A stretch of DNA of 55,413 bases, taken from NCBI GenBank assembly GCA_011959925.1, contig BLMD01000008.1:1-55413 (forward strand), read 5' to 3'. Of this stretch, positions 27,401 to 34,591 are shown in pieces. The stretch comes from Lachnospiraceae bacterium. Lineage in GTDB: Bacteria; Bacillota; Clostridia; Lachnospirales; Lachnospiraceae. Each line of letters opens with the position of its first letter. The first letter of the stretch is position 1. Under the pieces are notes generated by a model. The model saw only the letters and a list, made by a program, of their open reading frames with translations, did not search any database and had not been told where the DNA came from. A program made the position numbers and the translations under genes.

Positions 27401-28453
27401 TTAATCCAGTATGATGTTTTGAATGGTTTCCATGGTTTTTTGTTTCATGGCATGGATGCGCTTTTGGTCGTAGCCTTCACGGATGGCACTTTCCATCCGG
27501 TCTGCGATATAGCCGGCGTCTGTGAGATGCTCCTGTGCGATATACCGGTCCTGACAGCCGATGATTTCCGCAAACAGATTCATCTTATCGTTCCAGACAA
27601 GGCCGACCGACGGGATGTTCAGGGATGTGGCGATGATATTGGCGTGCATTCTTGCGGCGATTACGGCGCGGTAACCGGCAATCTTTTTCACCAGTTTTTT
27701 TGCGCTGAAAATATGATGTCCGATGTATTCGCGGCGGCTGCGTCCCATTTCTTTTAAAAGCCGCACGCCAAACCGGTATTCTCCGTAAAGTCCGTTTGTA
27801 AAAAACTGCCATCGGAAGCCTCTGGTTTCAAGTTCGCCGACAATGTCTTTATACATCTGTTTGACCTGTTTTTCTGAAATACCTGTGCTTCGTTCGGAAA
27901 AAATTTCCGGGCGGATCAGTCCGATGCCGATGACGTCGGAGTTTGGATCGCGTTCGATGCCATATGCTTCATTGACCCAGACCGCCGGATCAAACACGAG
28001 CGCCGGAGGATATGGTTTCGGCGTTTTCATATATTTTTCAAGCTTTCCGATATCGCCGCGCGTCGTCACCTGTTTTACCTGCGGCAGACGGAACATTTCT
28101 TTTAACAGACGGACATTTCTTTTTTTTACTTTCTTTCGGTTAATGCCGATCGCATGGATATAAATTTCAATCGAAGGGTACGCTTCTGCATGATGCAGCA
28201 GTTTCAGCAGCATCTCATTGAACGGGACGGAGTTCAGGTCGCCTCCCGGGTATACGATGATATCCGTATGGCGCAGGCGTAAGCGGTTTAAGAAAGATAA
28301 TCTGCAAAATACGTTCGCCATGGAGATTTTCACCGGCAGATTATGTTTTTCTGCGGCTGTTTGGATCAGATAACCGCAGCAGTCGGCAATGATCGGATCA
28401 CCGTAATTGTGTTTGTATGTTCTCTTATAAATGAGAATATTCTTTTTTCTCAC
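27401..28453 (-). CDS. Polysaccharide pyruvyl transferase family protein
   Basis: A 350-residue enzyme of the CsaB/polysaccharide pyruvyl transferase family, which adds ketal pyruvate from PEP to surface glycans. N-terminal YGDPIIADCCGYL, the glycine motif DIIVYPGGDLNS and the C-terminal nucleotide-like half with IAARMHANIIATSLNIPSVGLVW are characteristic. The GTG at 28453 is preceded by GGGAGA at proper distance; the ATG at 28516 leads a region without family similarity. It stands alone between terminators, and the acceptor glycan is unknown. Confidence 0.82.
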   Translation of the reverse strand: MRKKNILIYKRTYKHNYGDPIIADCCGYLIQTAAEKHNLPVKISMANVFCRLSFLNRLRLRHTDIIVYPGGDLNSVPFNEMLLKLLHHAEAYPSIEIYIHAIGINRKKVKKRNVRLLKEMFRLPQVKQVTTRGDIGKLEKYMKTPKPYPPALVFDPAVWVNEAYGIERDPNSDVIGIGLIRPEIFSERSTGISEKQVKQMYKDIVGELETRGFRWQFFTNGLYGEYRFGVRLLKEMGRSRREYIGHHIFSAKKLVKKIAGYRAVIAARMHANIIATSLNIPSVGLVWNDKMNLFAEIIGCQDRYIAQEHLTDAGYIADRMESAIREGYDQKRIHAMKQKTMETIQNIILD

Positions 28454-28700
28454 AGGTTGTTCTCCCAAGACAATAGTTTTATACAGTATAGTGCCATAGT
28501 TGGCAGGGGTTGTCAACGTTTATCCGCTATGTTTTCGCCGGTTTTAAAGAACCATTGGAATGAGGTGGACGATTGCTGCCGGGTATGATATAACATTTAA
28601 ATAAGAAGTCGGTATTTTAGCGGTGGGAGTTATGTTCAAAGCTTCCTTAAAAAGTACCGGAGTAAACACAGGTTGTGATATCAATGGAACAGGAGAAATG

Positions 28701-29702
28701 ATGAAAAAGAGGAACAATTATTTTAAATTGGGATATTGGATATTTTTATATGCAGTTTTTTTAGCGGGCTGTTCAAAAGAACATGGCCCAGAAGAAAAGA
28801 TTGCTGTGGGAGCTGTAACAGAAGGAATGGAGGAAGAGAACACGCAGCAGCGGGAAATAGAATCGGATAATGTTTCTCCGGAGGAAAATACGAAAGATAC
28901 AAAAGATGATACCGAAGGCATGATAGCGGAGCCGGAGATCACCCATGCAGACTGGTCAGACTATTTTAACGGACGGAACGGAACGGCGGTTCTATATGAT
29001 GCTTCCAACAGGCGTTATACAATCTATAATGATGAGCTTGCCGAGACCAGGCGATCTCCCTGTTCCACCTTTAAGATTATTTCTTCCCTGACAGCGCTGG
29101 AACATGGAATCCTTGAGCCGGAGGATTCTGTCAGAACATGGAGCGGCGAAGTATTTTGGAACGAGGAATGGAATAGGGATATCGATTTCAAAGAAGCATT
29201 CCGTACTTCCTGCGTGTGGTATTACAGACAGCTCATAGACGATATTGGGCAGGACAGGATGCAGGCGGAACTGGAAAAGCTTTCGTATGGCAATTGTGAT
29301 AGTTCTGATTGGGAGGGGCGGTTGAATACAAACAATAACAACCGGGCTTTGACCGGATTTTGGCTTGAATCGTCTTTGATGATTTCCCCGAAAGAACAGG
29401 CGGAAGTAATGGAACGCATCTTTGGTGAAAATTCGGAATATTCAGAAGAAACACGAAGTGAATTAAAACAGGTCATGCTGGTAAGGGAGCAGGAGCGGAC
29501 AGACTTTTCAGTCTATGGGAAAACGGGGATGGGTAAAACAGACGGCATGGTTGTTGATGCATGGTTTACCGGATTTGCAGAAACCGCAGAGGGAAATCTA
29601 TATTTTTGTGTGCGTCTCGGAAGAACAGACGGCAGGGACGTATCCAGTGCATTGGCAAAGGAAATTGCGATTCAAATTGTATCAGACTATCCGTTTGTGT
29701 AG
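28701..29702 (+). CDS. Class D beta-lactamase, lipoprotein form
   Basis: A 333-residue serine beta-lactamase attached to the outer face of the membrane. A lipobox LAGC puts the lipid on C24, then an acidic linker of about 65 residues precedes the catalytic domain. Class D motifs: S122-T-F-K125, SCV in TSCVWYYRQL, YGN in LSYGNCDSS, WLE in GFWLESSLMISPKEQ, and K274-T-G in YGKTGMG followed by WFTGFAE. This set matches the Gram-positive group (BPU and the C. difficile CDD enzymes). It should hydrolyse penicillins; the related BlaR1 sensor domain is excluded because no N-terminal multi-helix protease part exists. The second ATG is used because AGGAGA would be too near the first. No dedicated regulator pair (BlaI/BlaR1) is adjacent. 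Confidence 0.88.
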   Translation: MKKRNNYFKLGYWIFLYAVFLAGCSKEHGPEEKIAVGAVTEGMEEENTQQREIESDNVSPEENTKDTKDDTEGMIAEPEITHADWSDYFNGRNGTAVLYDASNRRYTIYNDELAETRRSPCSTFKIISSLTALEHGILEPEDSVRTWSGEVFWNEEWNRDIDFKEAFRTSCVWYYRQLIDDIGQDRMQAELEKLSYGNCDSSDWEGRLNTNNNNRALTGFWLESSLMISPKEQAEVMERIFGENSEYSEETRSELKQVMLVREQERTDFSVYGKTGMGKTDGMVVDAWFTGFAETAEGNLYFCVRLGRTDGRDVSSALAKEIAIQIVSDYPFV

Positions 29703-29716
29703 ATCAACTAATGAAA

Positions 29717-29776
29717 GCACAGGATACGTGAACCGCATGTCCTGTGCCGTGAGAAGAAGGCGGTTAGGCACCGCCT
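29717..29776. other. Two hairpins between convergent blaD-type and XRE genes
   Basis: GCACAGGA (29717-29724) pairs with TCCTGTGC (29740-29747); AGGCGGT (29758-29764) pairs with ACCGCCT (29770-29776). Both stems are perfect but lack a U-tract, so they are weak terminator candidates or transcript-end protectors. Confidence 0.45.
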
Positions 29777-29825
29777 CCTGTCAATCTCCGATATGCTATG
29801 TATAAGGCAGCTCTACATTACATGA

Positions 29826-30404
29826 TCAGATAGAAAAAAGTTTTGCCATCAAGTAAACAAGAATAAAAGATATCGCTGCACTTCCAAGCATATACATTAC
29901 AGTTTGATAGGGACGTTTTCCGATTTCCTGCTGTTCTTCCATTTCATCTAATCTTTGTCCTTCTGTAAAGGCAACAATTTCTTTATAGGTTGAAATATGA
30001 TTTTCTTTTTTGACTTTATCTGCTTTACATGCAAAATATACTGCGATTGCGTACACCGCACTCCACGGGATCAGTCCATACCATTCCATGAACGCTATAA
30101 ACGGAACAAATGTAATAACTGTTAGAATCAAAAATACAGCATAAATACCTCCATATTTATTGAGTTTTGTAATTTCTGTTTCCTTGATTTCTTCTTTCAT
30201 AGTTTCAACATCTCCTTTCATTAACTGGTCAAGAGATACGTTGAATACAGAACTTAGCAGTAATACGCTATGAATATCCGGATAGTTTTTTCCCGTTTCC
30301 CAATTAGAGACTGTCTGTCTGCTCACATAGACTTTTTCGGCCAGTTCTTCTTGGGAAATCCCCATATTACTGCGGTATTTTTTTATTTGTGCGCCAACTT
30401 CCAA
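29826..30404 (-). CDS. XRE-family regulator with membrane tail
   Basis: A 192-residue protein. Residues 1-65 form a Cro/CI-type HTH (IKKYRSNMGISQEELAEKVYVSRQTVSNWETGKNYPDIHSVLLLSSVFNV, split here at the usual helices), then a charged linker and hydrophobic segments at about 88-110, 112-128 and 165-190. This combination, a short XRE domain tied to membrane helices, is common in Firmicutes and usually has no known target. AGGAGG-like bases precede the ATG. An inverted repeat 90 bases upstream may be its own operator. Confidence 0.82.
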   Translation of the reverse strand: MEVGAQIKKYRSNMGISQEELAEKVYVSRQTVSNWETGKNYPDIHSVLLLSSVFNVSLDQLMKGDVETMKEEIKETEITKLNKYGGIYAVFLILTVITFVPFIAFMEWYGLIPWSAVYAIAVYFACKADKVKKENHISTYKEIVAFTEGQRLDEMEEQQEIGKRPYQTVMYMLGSAAISFILVYLMAKLFSI

Positions 30405-30494
30405 CTTTCTTCCTCCTTCCGTTGTTTGTCGATTGATATGTATCCTTGAACCATCGGGATTTTATCATTCAACAAACCAGGTTTCTACCAAAAA

Positions 30495-30529
30495 GATTTG
30501 ACTTTTAGACAAAATCCCTATGTCAAATC
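30495..30529. promoter_or_regulatory. Inverted repeat upstream of the XRE gene
   Basis: GATTTGAC (30495-30502) and GTCAAATC (30522-30529) form a perfect 8-bp inverted repeat with a 19-base centre; a third TTTTGAC follows. Candidate autoregulatory site. The remaining bases 30530-30688 show no gene. Confidence 0.4.
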
Positions 30530-30688
30530 CTTTTGACACGGGGATTGATCTATGTGAATTATAATCCTGCAGATTTTTTACAGAAAATAAGCAAATGAGA
30601 GAATTTCAATTTTAGAAACTGGAAAACTTTAAGAAATGAGAAGAAAATCATGTCAGAGTATCCATTGGAGATCAGGCAGATCACAGGA

Positions 30689-31273
30689 TTACGTATAAGT
30701 CTTAATGATTTCTTCGGCAATGGTTTGTTTTGTAATACAGCGATCCATTGCCTGTTTTGCGATATAACGGTGAGCATCGGGTTCATTCATATTTAATTCA
30801 CGGATTAAAATCCATTTTGCCTGGTTGACAAGACGGATTTCTGCCATTTTTTCTTGGATAGACAGGGTTTTCTTTTCAAATTGCCGCAATCGCTCTCTGG
30901 CGCTTTCCATCCAGTTTAGAGCATGTAGTATGGTTGACTTTGATGTTGGTTTTGGCAGTGTGAACACACCGTATGCAACAACCTGATCGTGAATACCGTC
31001 ATATATATCGTTTTTTACCAAAAGCAGCACAGCGGATTGCTGATTGGTACAGGTGTCAATTGCAAAACGAGTACCGATATCATCCGGCAAAGGCGCGTTG
31101 ATGATGACAAAATCAAAAGGTTGTTCGGCGAGTATCCGTTTGGCGGCGCTGACGCTGGCAGCAGTTTGAATCGGGAAATATCTTGTTTCGGGGAGCAGGT
31201 CGGTAAAGGCAGAGGTGAAGTGATCTGCTGCAGACACAATGAGTATACTGTAAATCCGTTCTTTGAAACTCAT
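30689..31273 (-). CDS. ANTAR-domain RNA-binding antiterminator with pseudo-receiver
   Basis: A 194-residue regulator. Residues about 8-125 form a receiver-like domain, but the phosphoacceptor position reads FVIINAPLPDD, with Asn where Asp is expected, so phosphorylation is unlikely. Residues about 140-192 form the three-helix ANTAR domain (VNQAKWILIRELNMNEPDAHRYI...TKQTIAEEII). ANTAR proteins bind paired RNA hairpins and block intrinsic terminators in leaders of nitrogen genes. The gene lies 28 bases downstream of glnA and is co-transcribed with it; terminators are present in the leaders of glnA and of the divergent asnB operon, making these the probable targets. AGGAGG precedes the ATG. Confidence 0.9.
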   Translation of the reverse strand: MSFKERIYSILIVSAADHFTSAFTDLLPETRYFPIQTAASVSAAKRILAEQPFDFVIINAPLPDDIGTRFAIDTCTNQQSAVLLLVKNDIYDGIHDQVVAYGVFTLPKPTSKSTILHALNWMESARERLRQFEKKTLSIQEKMAEIRLVNQAKWILIRELNMNEPDAHRYIAKQAMDRCITKQTIAEEIIKTYT

Positions 31274-31301
31274 TTTGCACCTCCTTTTTCTTTGGCTTAC
31301 A

Positions 31302-32513
31302 TTATCTATTACAATAGATGTCTAATATAGCATCCGGTATGTGTTTTTTGATAAAATCGCTGCCTGCAGCTGCTGCACGGGCAGATTTCAGACTGCCGGG
31401 CAGCTGTTTAAAATTGGCAAGGACAGCTGCATCTGCTTTATACAGATTGATATCCGCAGGGGACGGCAGCTTTAGTTTATTCTCGATTCCATCGAGAACG
31501 GCATAGATTATCAGGGCAAATATCAGGTAAGTATTTGCAGCCGGATCAGGAGAACGAAGTTCAATACGACGGTATTCACCGACAGCGGCAGGGATTCTTA
31601 CAAGCTGTGAACGGTTCTCTCTGGACCAGGAAATATATTTTGGCGCTTTGCTGCTGCCAAAACGATGATAAGAACTTTCGGTTGAATTTAAAAATACCGT
31701 CATATCAGCAATTTTATCCAATATCCCTGCGATCAAGTAATTCATATTGTCTGCATCGTACTTTGATTTGACGGATATATTGATATGGAAGCCGTTTCCG
31801 GGCTCGTTTTCCAGTGGCTTTGGGCTGAAATCAGCGTATAGGCCATTCTGCCGGGCGATTGTCTTTACAACCGTTTGAAACGTCATGGCGTTGTCTGCAG
31901 CGGTCAGCGGATCAGAATAGCGAAGATCGATTTCGTTTTGTCCCGGTCCTTCTTCGTGATGTGAGCTTTCCGGCTGGATTTCCATCTGCTCCAGAGTCAG
32001 GCATACTTCGCGGCGGATATTTTCGCCTTTGTCTTCCGGGGCGATATCCATATAAGAGGCATGATCGTAAGGTTCCCTGGTTGGATTTCCATTGTCATCC
32101 AGCTTGAACAGGTAAAACTCCTGCTCTGCGCCAAAGAAAAACTGATATCCGGAAATATTCGCTTTTTCAATCGCATTTTTTAAAATAGAACGCGTATCAC
32201 ATTCAAATATGTTTCCATTCGGATAAGTAATGCTGCAGAACATTCTTACGACACGTCCATGCTCTGGTCTCCACGGCAAAGGAACCAGCGTGTCTGGCTC
32301 AGGGTGCAGAAACAGATCGGAATAGTTTTCATCGCCGAAACCGGAGATAGCGGATGCGTCAATGGCAATGCCGTATTCAAAAGCGCGGGAAAGTTCCTGC
32401 GGCATAATGGATATGTTTTTCTGTTTGCCGAATACGTCGCAAAAGGCGAGGCGGATGAATTTCACATCTTCTTCATACACATATTGGATGACCTCTTCTT
32501 TTGAATATTTCAT
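31302..32513 (-). CDS. glnA: Glutamine synthetase
   Basis: Makes glutamine from glutamate, ammonia and ATP. The 403-residue protein is a short GSI-type enzyme: FCDVFGKQKNISI in the N-terminal beta-grasp domain, then FFFGAEQEFYLF, SSHHEEGPGQNEIDLRYSDPL, GNGFHINISV and the EYRRIELRSPDP region. There is no obvious adenylylation Tyr segment. The ATG at 32513 has AGTAGGTAGG just upstream; an upstream in-frame ATG at 32558 would overlap a second TATAAT box and is rejected. Expression is probably controlled by a leader terminator. Confidence 0.94.
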   Translation of the reverse strand: MKYSKEEVIQYVYEEDVKFIRLAFCDVFGKQKNISIMPQELSRAFEYGIAIDASAISGFGDENYSDLFLHPEPDTLVPLPWRPEHGRVVRMFCSITYPNGNIFECDTRSILKNAIEKANISGYQFFFGAEQEFYLFKLDDNGNPTREPYDHASYMDIAPEDKGENIRREVCLTLEQMEIQPESSHHEEGPGQNEIDLRYSDPLTAADNAMTFQTVVKTIARQNGLYADFSPKPLENEPGNGFHINISVKSKYDADNMNYLIAGILDKIADMTVFLNSTESSYHRFGSSKAPKYISWSRENRSQLVRIPAAVGEYRRIELRSPDPAANTYLIFALIIYAVLDGIENKLKLPSPADINLYKADAAVLANFKQLPGSLKSARAAAAGSDFIKKHIPDAILDIYCNR

Positions 32514-32690
32514 AAGCCTACCTACTTTCTTTTCATTTGCAGCATCCATGGTTTGCATATTATATCATATCTCCCCAAAATTGTTTATGCTTTTTGCAGA
32601 ACATGCATTTCATGTTTTTGTGCGGTCATCAGATGGATCAGACGTTTGCGCTCATTACAGGAGACGTATTGTTGCGGATGCCTTCATTAT

Positions 32691-32756
32691 AAATTAAAAA
32701 GCAAAAGCATCTGTTTTCAAGGCAGGTGATTCCTGCCTGAAAATGAACGCCTTTGC
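32691..32756 (-). terminator. Intrinsic terminator inside the glnA leader
   Basis: On the minus strand the 5' arm (32756-32747) pairs over ten positions with the 3' arm (32710-32701), enclosing TTTTC/GAAAA and the perfect AGGCAGG/CCTGCCT stem, and is followed by TTTTT. It starts only about five bases after the expected start point from the upstream promoter and lies about 180 bases before the glnA ATG, so it is an attenuator rather than an end-of-gene terminator. A further TATAAT near 32560 may give a bypass promoter. Confidence 0.72.
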
Positions 32757-32766
32757 TCATCTTCTA

Positions 32767-32795
32767 TATATACAGCAGATGATGTGTTTTGTCAA
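32767..32795 (-). promoter_or_regulatory. Promoter of glnA-ANTAR
   Basis: Minus strand TTGACA (32795-32790), a 17-base spacer and TATATA (32772-32767). The -35 box is part of the 15-bp inverted repeat shared with the asnB promoter. Confidence 0.78.
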
Positions 32796-32835
32796 TCTTT
32801 TTTGGGATGATAGAAGAAATAAAAAAGATTGACAA
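32789..32835. repeat. Perfect 15-bp inverted repeat joining the two divergent promoters
   Basis: TTGTCAATCTTTTTT (32789-32803) and its exact reverse complement (32821-32835) around a 17-base centre. Each arm contains one -35 box, so the two promoters are mirror images and a dimeric regulator could act on both. Confidence 0.85.
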
Positions 32836-32857
32836 ATGATATGGATAGGTGTATGAT
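32829..32857 (+). promoter_or_regulatory. Promoter of asnB-purF-carAB
   Basis: TTGACA (32829-32834), a 17-base spacer and TATGAT (32852-32857). The expected start is near 32864. Confidence 0.78.
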
Positions 32858-32868
32858 CCAACACGTAA

Positions 32869-32930
32869 AGGCAAGGGAGTCTTTTGCGGCGCAGGGAAAA
32901 GCGCCATGAAAGATATCCTTGCTTTTTTTT
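32869..32930 (+). terminator. Leader attenuator of the asnB operon with alternative pairing
   Basis: GCAAGG (32871-32876) pairs with CCTTGC (32917-32922), enclosing GTCTTT/AAAGAT and GGCGC/GCGCC, followed by eight T: a complete terminator between promoter and start codon. The same GCAAGG can instead pair with TTTTGC (32882-32887), leaving GGCGC-AGGGAAAA-GCGCC as a second hairpin; that alternative removes the terminator. The inner loop begins A and has G at position four, as in ANTAR targets, but it is eight rather than six bases long. Confidence 0.72.
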
Positions 32931-32967
32931 CAAATTAGAAGGAGTGAGATTAGGGAGGGACATTCCT

Positions 32968-34548
32968 ATGTGTTCTATTATGAGTTATTGCAGCCGCAGC
33001 GCTGATTTTGATGTTTTTTTGAAAGGCTTTCACAGGACCATATCAAGAGGACCGGATGACAGCCGGATTGTGGAAACCAAAAACGGACTGCTTGGATTTC
33101 ATAGATTATCGATTATGGGTCTGGCTCCGTCGGGGATGCAGCCATTTAGGCTGGGTGAGTGCTATGTGGTCTGCAATGGAGAAATTTATGGGTTTAAGAA
33201 GCTGAAAGAAGAACTGTCAGAGAAATATACATTTAAAAGTGAATCGGATTGTGAGATTCTTTTACCGTTGTATCAGGAATATGGAACAGATATGTTTGCC
33301 ATGCTGGATGCGGAGTTTGCCTGTATTATCTATGACGGAGACGCAGGAGAATTTATTGCGGCAAGAGATCCGATCGGTATCCGGCCGCTGTATTATGGAT
33401 ATGACAAAGAAGGAGCCGTTATATTTGCCAGCGAGGCGAAAAATCTGGTGGGGCTTACGGATCGGATTATGCCGTTTCCGCCGGGACACTATTATAAAAG
33501 CGGTCAGTTGATCCGTTACTGCGACATTGCTAAATCGGATCGTATTTGCCGCGATAATTTGGAGGCCGTATGCAAAAATATTCATGATAAACTCACAGCC
33601 GGAGTAGAGAAACGTCTTGCAGCTGACGCAAAGGTGGGGTTTTTGCTTTCCGGAGGACTGGATTCTTCTCTGGTATGCGCGATTGCGGCAAAGAAAAGCA
33701 AAGAACCGATTAAGACTTTTGCGATTGGTATGAGAGAAGACGCCATTGATTTAAAGTATGCAAGACAGGCGGCGGATTATATTGGAAGCGACCATACGGA
33801 GGTTTATATGACGCCGGATGAAGTGCTTTCTTCGCTGGAAACAGTCGTTCAGTTACTGGGAACTTACGATATAACGACAATCCGCGCATCTATGGGAATG
33901 TATCTGGTGTGCAAGTCGATCCATGAACGGACGGATATCCGTGTTCTGCTGACGGGTGAAATATCGGATGAATTGTTTGGATATAAATATACAGATTTCG
34001 CACCGGATGCAATGGCATTCCAGATGGAAGCGCAAAAACGAATCCGGGAACTTCATATGTACGACGTTCTTCGCGCCGACCGTTGTATCTCCGTAAACTC
34101 ATTGGAAGCAAGAGTACCGTTTGGCGATTTAGATTTTGTAAAATATGTGATGTCCGTAAATCCGGAATTAAAAATCAACACGTATGGGAAAGGAAAATAT
34201 CTTCTGCGCCGCGCATTTGAAGATGGTGATTATTTACCGGAAGAGATTTTGTGGAGAGAGAAAGCGGCGTTTTCCGATGCGGTTGGACATTCCATGGTAG
34301 ATTATCTAAAGGAGTATGCAGAGCGTAAATATACAGATGAAGAGTATGAGAGTATGTGTGAAAAATATGCATATGCCAGGCCGTTTACAAAAGAATCCTT
34401 ACTATACAGAGAGATTTTTGAAACATATTATCCGGGGCAGGCAGAGATGGTCGCCGGCTTCTGGATGCCGAACAAAGAATGGGAAGGATGCGACGTGAAA
34501 GATCCTTCCGCAAGAGTGCTGTCCAACTATGGAGACAGCGGGAAATAG
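32968..34548 (+). CDS. asnB: Glutamine-hydrolysing asparagine synthetase
   Basis: Converts aspartate, ATP and glutamine to asparagine. The 526-residue protein starts MCSIMSY so that Cys2 becomes the N-terminal nucleophile of the class II amidotransferase domain (about 1-190, with RGPDDSRI, LGFHRLSIMG and CNGEIYGFKKLK). The synthetase domain has the PP-loop FLLSGGLDSSL and LLTGEISDELFGYKY, and VPFGDLDFVKYVM. GGGAGG lies 11 bases before the ATG. It is the first gene of asnB-purF-carA-carB, all users of glutamine amide nitrogen. Confidence 0.95.
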   Translation: MCSIMSYCSRSADFDVFLKGFHRTISRGPDDSRIVETKNGLLGFHRLSIMGLAPSGMQPFRLGECYVVCNGEIYGFKKLKEELSEKYTFKSESDCEILLPLYQEYGTDMFAMLDAEFACIIYDGDAGEFIAARDPIGIRPLYYGYDKEGAVIFASEAKNLVGLTDRIMPFPPGHYYKSGQLIRYCDIAKSDRICRDNLEAVCKNIHDKLTAGVEKRLAADAKVGFLLSGGLDSSLVCAIAAKKSKEPIKTFAIGMREDAIDLKYARQAADYIGSDHTEVYMTPDEVLSSLETVVQLLGTYDITTIRASMGMYLVCKSIHERTDIRVLLTGEISDELFGYKYTDFAPDAMAFQMEAQKRIRELHMYDVLRADRCISVNSLEARVPFGDLDFVKYVMSVNPELKINTYGKGKYLLRRAFEDGDYLPEEILWREKAAFSDAVGHSMVDYLKEYAERKYTDEEYESMCEKYAYARPFTKESLLYREIFETYYPGQAEMVAGFWMPNKEWEGCDVKDPSARVLSNYGDSGK

Positions 34549-34591
34549 AATCATGGCAATGGCGGTAGAATTAGAGTGAGGGGATAGGGAT

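Noticed and set aside
28485-28516. Minus-strand TTGACA and TATACT before the pyruvyl transferase gene
   Set aside because: The spacer is 20 bases, too long for a confident sigma-A promoter.
32701-32756. Glutamine riboswitch (glnA RNA motif) in the glnA leader
   Set aside because: The region is a single long terminator stem and does not contain the three-way junction of that motif.
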